A stretch of DNA of 64,000 bases from Chloroflexota bacterium (GTDB lineage: Bacteria; Chloroflexota; Anaerolineae; Anaerolineales; Anaerolineaceae), in NCBI GenBank assembly GCA_023434145.1, contig JAEYTI010000270.1, positions 1-64,000 of the forward strand. Direction: 5' to 3'. This document shows, one piece after another, positions 59,132 through 64,000 of the stretch. The notes under the pieces were generated by a model, which had not been told where the DNA came from, made no database searches, and saw only the letters and a program-made list of their open reading frames with translations. The position numbers and the translations under genes are program-made. Numbering within the stretch: position 1 is the first letter of the stretch; each line of letters starts with the position of its first letter.

Positions 59132-60000
59132 GCGCGCTGCTCCTTACGGATCACAATGAGCGGGTACTGGCCCTTTTCGCCAAAGAAGCGCGGGAAGCGG
59201 TCTTCCAGCCAGAACAGCAGTTTAAGCCACAGCTTGCCGCCGGTGATGGTATGTACCACCGCGCGCAAGAACCGCACGCTAACGCTGCGCCAGGCGTAGA
59301 TTTCATACTGCATCTTGCCACCAATAGTCTCTTTCAGCCATGCGGCATCCTGCTTGCGGATGAAAGTCCCGACAGGCTCCTTCTCTTTTTGCTGTTGGGT
59401 AGCCTTCGGTGTTTCACTCGCTGGTGCTCTTCCACGCAGGCGGTTGAGTAGCAGCCCGGCGCGCTCCATCCCGCGTACCAGCCAGTTCATCCGGCGCATA
59501 AGGGGAGAGTCGGTCCAGCCGTTCACCACCACAGCCGAACAGTCGGGGGCCAGCACGCGGTACAGTTCATCGTAGGCCTTGCCCTGCTCTTCCAGCGGCA
59601 GGTGGTGGAGGGTGTGCAGCGAGACTACCCCATCAAACGGCTCATTTTTGAACGGCAGGTTTGCCACGTCCGCTACTACAAACAGCCCGTGCTCGCCAAT
59701 CCGTCGGCGCGCCTCTTCCAGCGCAGTGGTGGATATATCCACGCACACGCGGCGTTGATAGCCCTCGGAATAGGTCAGGTATTCGGCGTACTGCACCGGG
59801 CCAGAGCCAGCATCCAACAGGAAGCGGCCCGCGGGCTTAAGGAAGCGCTTGACGCGCAGATGGCAGCGGTGAATATATTCGCGCGAAACGGGGCGCAAAT
59901 CTTCATAACGAGCATTCTGATAGTTACCGTCCGCCGCGGTCTGCCAGCCGACCCGGTCGTAGAACTGGCGCACGCGCTGCTTGATCTCTACGTCAGCCAT
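59128..60000 (-). CDS. Class I SAM-dependent methyltransferase
   Basis: The 290-residue protein has SAM motif I RFLLDAGSGPVQYAE (about 58-72), VCVDIS, and a motif near DVANLPFKNEPFDGVVSLHTLHHL (split). An extra C-terminal region (about 170-290) is rich in basic residues and aromatic strands. It probably methylates a sugar or lipid intermediate of the glycan. Its start overlaps the preceding gene by one base (TAATG). Confidence 0.85.
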   Translation of the reverse strand: MADVEIKQRVRQFYDRVGWQTAADGNYQNARYEDLRPVSREYIHRCHLRVKRFLKPAGRFLLDAGSGPVQYAEYLTYSEGYQRRVCVDISTTALEEARRRIGEHGLFVVADVANLPFKNEPFDGVVSLHTLHHLPLEEQGKAYDELYRVLAPDCSAVVVNGWTDSPLMRRMNWLVRGMERAGLLLNRLRGRAPASETPKATQQQKEKEPVGTFIRKQDAAWLKETIGGKMQYEIYAWRSVSVRFLRAVVHTITGGKLWLKLLFWLEDRFPRFFGEKGQYPLIVIRKEQRA

Positions 60001-61862
60001 TACGCCTCTGGCCTTCCTGCCGGTTTTCCGTTAGATTTGCCATCAGTGCCCGAGTCCTGTGCCTTCAGCTTCTTGGTCTGCGCGGCCTTCACGGCGCGGG
60101 CAGCGGCAGCTTTCGCAGAGCCATCCGCGGCGGCGGTGCTCTTAACGGTTTTGGCCGTCTTCGCCCGCGCACCACTACCACTCTTCACCGCGCCAGTCGG
60201 CGGAATGCCCACCGGCGGTTCGATTGCAGCCTCGGCAACCGTATGACTGCCGTTCTTGCCATTCAACGTCTGCCAGTCAATCGGCTGGCCGACCAGATAT
60301 TGGAAGGTAGGACCATACTGCTCTAACCCCTCGGGGCCGCAGACCATCGAGAGCGGGCGGTTTTTATAATCGTCCCACACGCGCACCAGGTGCCACGGGA
60401 AGGGGCGCGGATACTCAAAGAAGAAGCGGTAGGCATACTCCCAGGCACTTTCCACCTGTTGGCGCGTGAGCCGGAAGGCGGCGGGCTTCATGAGGATCTG
60501 CCCAAGCAGCTTGAAGTACGAAACCCACGAGTCGGGGTCGTGGGTGAAGCCGCGACCACGGTAATGTGTCGACCCACTGACGATGACCGGCACGCCGAAC
60601 ATCGCCATTTCCATGCCAACGGTGGTGGTGTACACCAGGCCCACGTCTGCCACTTCTACCAGATCGTAGGTGTTGACCTTGTCCTTGGGGCCGATGAGGC
60701 GGATATGCTCGGGCAGCTTGGGCAGCACTTGCTTCACTACCTCCATCATCGAGAGACCGTGAGTCAGCACCTCGCCGGGATGCACGCGGATGACAAACTG
60801 CACGTCGGGCCGCCCCGCGAAATATTGCACTGTACGCGAGATCCACTCGGCCATACTGGAGGAGAACACCTGGCGGCCCAGCGTCAGGCTGTCGCCCAGC
60901 ACATTGGTCGCTAAGAGCACCACCGGGCGGCTGTCGAGCCCCAGCGCCTCGCGCGCCTTCTGCCCACCCTCGGCGGGGTTATCCTGCCACTGGCGAGCGA
61001 AGTTCTCCCACAGCGAGCCACGCTGGCGCGCCATGAACAGCGAGCGCATGCGTTCGAGCTGCTCGGGGTTAAGCGCAGTCCCGCCGCGTGCCTGCCACAT
61101 CTCGTCGGTCTCCTGGCGCATTACTTCGCCGTTCTGGGACAGCCAGATGCGCTGGCGCTGATCGCCAAACTCATACGTAACCGTCTTAATGCCCAGGTAG
61201 CGCGCCACGCGGTACACCATACCCAACTCCTGAATGGTGCCATTGGGAATGATGACCACATCCGGCTGGTTGGCCTTCAAGTAGCCGAGCACGGCGCGTG
61301 CAACCTCTGTGTTGCGCTCAAGGCGCAGCTTGTACACCTCGCTGGCGGTGTCTACATCTTCCACCTGGAGGGTGTACTGCGTGTCGTAGACGGTCACCTG
61401 CTCCACCGCAGACATCAAATCATCGGGCATGCGGGTAAACATGGAGCGCGACGTAAGGAACGAGACCGAGTCGAGCACCGGAGCCGCCTGCGAGAGCACC
61501 TTCCCCGCGTATGCATTCTGGCGGCGCAGATCAAAGCGGTTGATCGGCGACTGCCATTCGGCATAGGGCAGGTAACCGAGGGTCACCTTGTGGCCCTGGG
61601 CTGCCAGCGCCACCCCCAGCAGCGCCGCGTGCTCGATCCAGTAGTGCAGGGTGGCAAAAACGAACACCTTGCGGCCAGCGGGCGCATTCTTACGCAGCGC
61701 CTCGGCTTCCTGCACTAAACCCGGCAGTTCTGCCTGCAAATGGCGCAGCGAAAACCGGCTCTGGAGCGGTTTGCCGCGCTGGCGGAGCAGCCAGTACAGT
61801 TCGGCGGTAAAGGGAACTTCCCCCAATAATTGTTTGACAACTTCTTTACCAGCAACTTTCAT
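60000..61862 (-). CDS. GT-B-like capsule transferase with Ala/Lys-rich histone-like tail
   Basis: The 620-residue protein has a GT-B-like body (1-535). The N-terminal half includes VFVFATLHYWIEHAALLGVALAAQGHK (split); the C-terminal half includes FVIRVHPGE and ADVGLVYTTTVGMEMAMFGVPVIVSG (split) and HYRGRGFTHDP. The last 85 residues are low-complexity, Ala/Lys/Gly-rich with repeated AAARAVKAA-type units, like histone H1 or KfrA-type tails. Possible interpretations include a nucleic-acid or anionic-glycan contact. The ATG at 61862 is used; the ORF opens at 61877. Confidence 0.7.
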   Translation of the reverse strand: MKVAGKEVVKQLLGEVPFTAELYWLLRQRGKPLQSRFSLRHLQAELPGLVQEAEALRKNAPAGRKVFVFATLHYWIEHAALLGVALAAQGHKVTLGYLPYAEWQSPINRFDLRRQNAYAGKVLSQAAPVLDSVSFLTSRSMFTRMPDDLMSAVEQVTVYDTQYTLQVEDVDTASEVYKLRLERNTEVARAVLGYLKANQPDVVIIPNGTIQELGMVYRVARYLGIKTVTYEFGDQRQRIWLSQNGEVMRQETDEMWQARGGTALNPEQLERMRSLFMARQRGSLWENFARQWQDNPAEGGQKAREALGLDSRPVVLLATNVLGDSLTLGRQVFSSSMAEWISRTVQYFAGRPDVQFVIRVHPGEVLTHGLSMMEVVKQVLPKLPEHIRLIGPKDKVNTYDLVEVADVGLVYTTTVGMEMAMFGVPVIVSGSTHYRGRGFTHDPDSWVSYFKLLGQILMKPAAFRLTRQQVESAWEYAYRFFFEYPRPFPWHLVRVWDDYKNRPLSMVCGPEGLEQYGPTFQYLVGQPIDWQTLNGKNGSHTVAEAAIEPPVGIPPTGAVKSGSGARAKTAKTVKSTAAADGSAKAAAARAVKAAQTKKLKAQDSGTDGKSNGKPAGRPEA

Positions 61863-61863
61863 A

Positions 61864-63135
61864 TCACAGCACCTCAATTTGCCAATCTAACCTTGGTCGT
61901 ATGGCCCCCATCCTCGGCTCGGGCCACTGCATGCCCGGAGCGCCGATGGCATCGACAGTAAACGTCAATGCCTTCTCATCCTGAAAATACCGCTGCACGC
62001 GATACGAACTGGCGTTGATCCCGATCACAAAGCGGCCCTCGTTCAAGAAATCCGCTGGGACGGTACACCGGCTGACGTAGCGACCGGCCGGGCGGGTGCC
62101 CAGCTTCTCAAAGCGGTCAGCTTCATCTGTATCAAATGAGGTGAAAATGTATTCACCCCGCGTGCTGAGCAGATAAACACCAATACGCAGCCCTGTTATG
62201 GGCGCTTCTAACTCATATTCCAGCTCGATCGAGAACGGCTCAACGGAGCGGATGGTATCCACAACGTCGCCATGCATGTTCACCAGGCGGATGGACTTGG
62301 GACAGAAGGGCGCGGCTTCCTGTGGAATTTCGTCCGGCTCCCAAATGCGCTGCCCCTCCTGTGAATAGCCCTGCGACAAATAGTAATCAACCGCTTCGGG
62401 CGTGGGCGCGCGCAGGCCCAGGCGGCCCTTCTCAATCACGATCGTCTCTTGGGTCAGGCGCAGCACGGCGGACATATTGTGGCTGACGAACAGCACCGTT
62501 CGCCCTTGCGAGGCCACGTCGCTCATCTTGCCCAGGCACTTGCGCTGGAACTCCGCGTCACCGACCGCCAGCACCTCGTCCACCACCAGGATTTCCGGCT
62601 CCAGGTGCGCCGCCACGGCAAACGCCAGGCGCAGGTACATGCCACTGGAGTAGCGCTTGACGGGCGTATCGATGAACGGCCCTACTTCGGCAAAATCCAC
62701 AATCTCGTCAAAGTTGCGCTCGATCTCGCTCCGCCTCATGCCCAAGATCGCCCCGTTGAGATAGATATTCTCGCGCCCGGTCAGTTCTGGGTGGAAGCCC
62801 GTGCCCACTTCCAGCAGCGAGCCCACCCGTCCGTGGATCTCACCGATGCCCTCTGTGGGATCGGTGACGCGCGAGAGGATCTTCAGCAGCGTGCTCTTGC
62901 CAGCGCCATTACGACCAATTACACCCAGCACCTGCCCCTGATTGACGGAAAAGGAAATATCCTTCAGCGCCCAGATTGCATTGAGATCGCCGTTGGAACG
63001 CGCGCCGCGCAGCCAGCGGACCGGCGCGCGGGCAGCCTCAACGACGGAGTCACGCAGGGTGCGGTAGTTCATCGCCGGGGCACCGATCCGGTATCGTTTT
63101 CCTAATCCTTCAACGCGAATGGCAATATCGGACAT
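61864..63135 (-). CDS. Polysaccharide ABC exporter ATPase (Wzt-like)
   Basis: The 423-residue protein has Walker A GRNGAGKS, Q-loop region VGTGFHPELTG, signature YSSGM and Walker B LVVDEVLAVGD (about 75-240). A C-terminal carbohydrate-binding domain follows (about 275-420), as in Wzt proteins that recognise the finished chain. It lies 12 bases after the permease gene and 1 base before the GT-B gene. Confidence 0.9.
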   Translation of the reverse strand: MSDIAIRVEGLGKRYRIGAPAMNYRTLRDSVVEAARAPVRWLRGARSNGDLNAIWALKDISFSVNQGQVLGVIGRNGAGKSTLLKILSRVTDPTEGIGEIHGRVGSLLEVGTGFHPELTGRENIYLNGAILGMRRSEIERNFDEIVDFAEVGPFIDTPVKRYSSGMYLRLAFAVAAHLEPEILVVDEVLAVGDAEFQRKCLGKMSDVASQGRTVLFVSHNMSAVLRLTQETIVIEKGRLGLRAPTPEAVDYYLSQGYSQEGQRIWEPDEIPQEAAPFCPKSIRLVNMHGDVVDTIRSVEPFSIELEYELEAPITGLRIGVYLLSTRGEYIFTSFDTDEADRFEKLGTRPAGRYVSRCTVPADFLNEGRFVIGINASSYRVQRYFQDEKALTFTVDAIGAPGMQWPEPRMGAIRPRLDWQIEVL

Positions 63136-63147
63136 AACGCTAAATCC

Positions 63148-64000
63148 CTATACCATATCGGCAAAATTGCGTTCCATCCGCCGGAAGTAGAACAGCCCGG
63201 AGATGAGCAGAATAATGACCATTACAACCGACACCACCATGAGCAGGTCTGGCGGGTTACCGCCCAACAGCGCCCAGCGGAAGCCCTGGATCACACCGGT
63301 CATTGGGTTGAGGCCGTAGAGCAAGCGCCACGGGCCCTCGGCGGGGATCAGATCAACCGAGTAGACGACCGGCGAGGCGTACATCCACGCTTGCAGCAGG
63401 AAGGGGATCATATGCTGTACGTCGCGGTACTGCACATTGAGCGCCGCCAGCCACAAGCCCACTGCCAGTGCTGTGATCAAGGCCAGGATCACCAGCGGCG
63501 GAAGCCACAGCATGTTCCAGTTGAATGGCACCTTGTAGTAGATCATCAGCCCAACAAGCACGATAAAGGCGAAGATGAAATCTACCAGGCCAGCCGCCGC
63601 AGCCGAGAACGGTATGATGAGCCGCGGAAAGTAGACTTTGGTGAGCAGGTTGGCGTTGCCTACCAGGCTGATGCCCGAACGCTGGAGCGCCCCCTGGAAC
63701 AGTTGCCAGGGCAGCAGCGCCGCGAAGCTAAAGATGGGGTACCATGCCTGCGGAATGCCCGAGTCGGTTTTCACGCCTACCAACTGCCCGAAGATGACCG
63801 TAAAGATCACCATGTGGACGATCGGTTGGATGATCGCCCAGGCGATGCCCAGGGATGCCTGCTTGTAGCGCACCTTGATGTCGCGCCAGGTCAAAAAATA
63901 GACCAGCTCGCGATACGCCCACAATGCGGAAAGGTTTAGTGCAATCCATCCGCGGGCAGGGCGCAAGTAGGTAACAGGCAGCTCCCTTTTCTCAACGGTC
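63148..64000 (-). CDS. Polysaccharide ABC exporter permease (Wzm-like), start off the window
   Basis: The reading frame stays open to the right edge; a TTG at 63966 is the only start candidate inside the window. The residues upstream (TVEKRELPVTYLRPARGW) look like genuine protein, so the gene is 5'-truncated by the window. It has the ABC-2 permease pattern: LTWRDIKVRYKQASLGIAWAIIQP (split), six membrane helices and a GIPQAWYPIFSF loop. With Wzt it exports the lipid-linked glycan. Confidence 0.85.
   Translation of the reverse strand, partial: TVEKRELPVTYLRPARGWIALNLSALWAYRELVYFLTWRDIKVRYKQASLGIAWAIIQPIVHMVIFTVIFGQLVGVKTDSGIPQAWYPIFSFAALLPWQLFQGALQRSGISLVGNANLLTKVYFPRLIIPFSAAAAGLVDFIFAFIVLVGLMIYYKVPFNWNMLWLPPLVILALITALAVGLWLAALNVQYRDVQHMIPFLLQAWMYASPVVYSVDLIPAEGPWRLLYGLNPMTGVIQGFRWALLGGNPPDLLMVVSVVMVIILLISGLFYFRRMERNFADMV

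Overview
The window looks like a chromosomal segment of a Chloroflexota bacterium, most likely class Anaerolineae. This is inferred from gene content, not from a marker gene. The supporting traits are GC-rich coding sequence, lipoproteins with PT-rich spacers after the lipid-modified Cys, a giant multi-GAF sensor kinase, and GT-C membrane enzymes with DUF6056 and DUF4388 proteins. No rRNA, tRNA, CRISPR array or intact transposase was seen.

Left end (1-9.7 kb). The minus strand of the first 330 bases carries a promoter, a 17-codon leader peptide ending LLVIL and a terminator hairpin, which looks like an attenuator for a branched-chain amino acid operon lying off the left edge. A DUF3048 lipoprotein and a plus-strand run of small membrane proteins follow (DUF2085, DUF4126, DUF4190, proline-rich). 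Next is a thiamine salvage operon on the minus strand: TPP riboswitch, thiamine pyrophosphokinase, ThiB-, ThiP- and ThiQ-like transporter genes and a DUF402 gene, linked by overlaps of a few bases or short gaps.

Signalling block (9.7-23.2 kb, minus strand). It holds two paralogous alpha/beta hydrolases (one without its nucleophile Ser), a CheY-like receiver, a roughly 2,340-residue histidine kinase with about ten GAF domains, a receiver-GGDEF protein with a degenerate GGDNF motif, a beta-helix hexapeptide protein, a V4R-domain protein, a Ras/MglA-like GTPase and a DUF4388 protein.

Mixed region (23.2-31.3 kb). It contains a helicase-associated-domain protein, a low-GC island with a SUFU-family protein and a small membrane protein, glycine C-acetyltransferase (kbl), a three-stem 138-bp repeat element, a small Cys-containing protein, a LysM membrane protein, a sugar dehydrogenase lipoprotein and a DUF1232 protein.

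Surface glycan locus (31.4-64 kb, all minus strand, running off the right edge). Transcription enters from the right with a Wzm/Wzt ABC exporter. It continues through glycosyltransferases of several folds and two nonulosonic (sialic-like) acid cassettes: PseB dehydratase, RmlD-like reductase, SpsE-like synthase and SpsF-like cytidylyltransferase; then an SDR, a NeuA-HAD fusion and a SAF-less NeuB. A third group has a cytidylyltransferase, a 2-hydroxyacid dehydrogenase, an SDR and a DUF115 (Maf-like) protein. GT-C membrane proteins and GT2 enzymes complete it. The logic is synthesis of CMP-activated acidic sugars, their transfer and ABC-dependent export.

A recurrent theme is long, perfect or near-perfect palindromes of unrelated sequence between genes. 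Several sit just upstream of a ribosome binding site inside the glycan operon.
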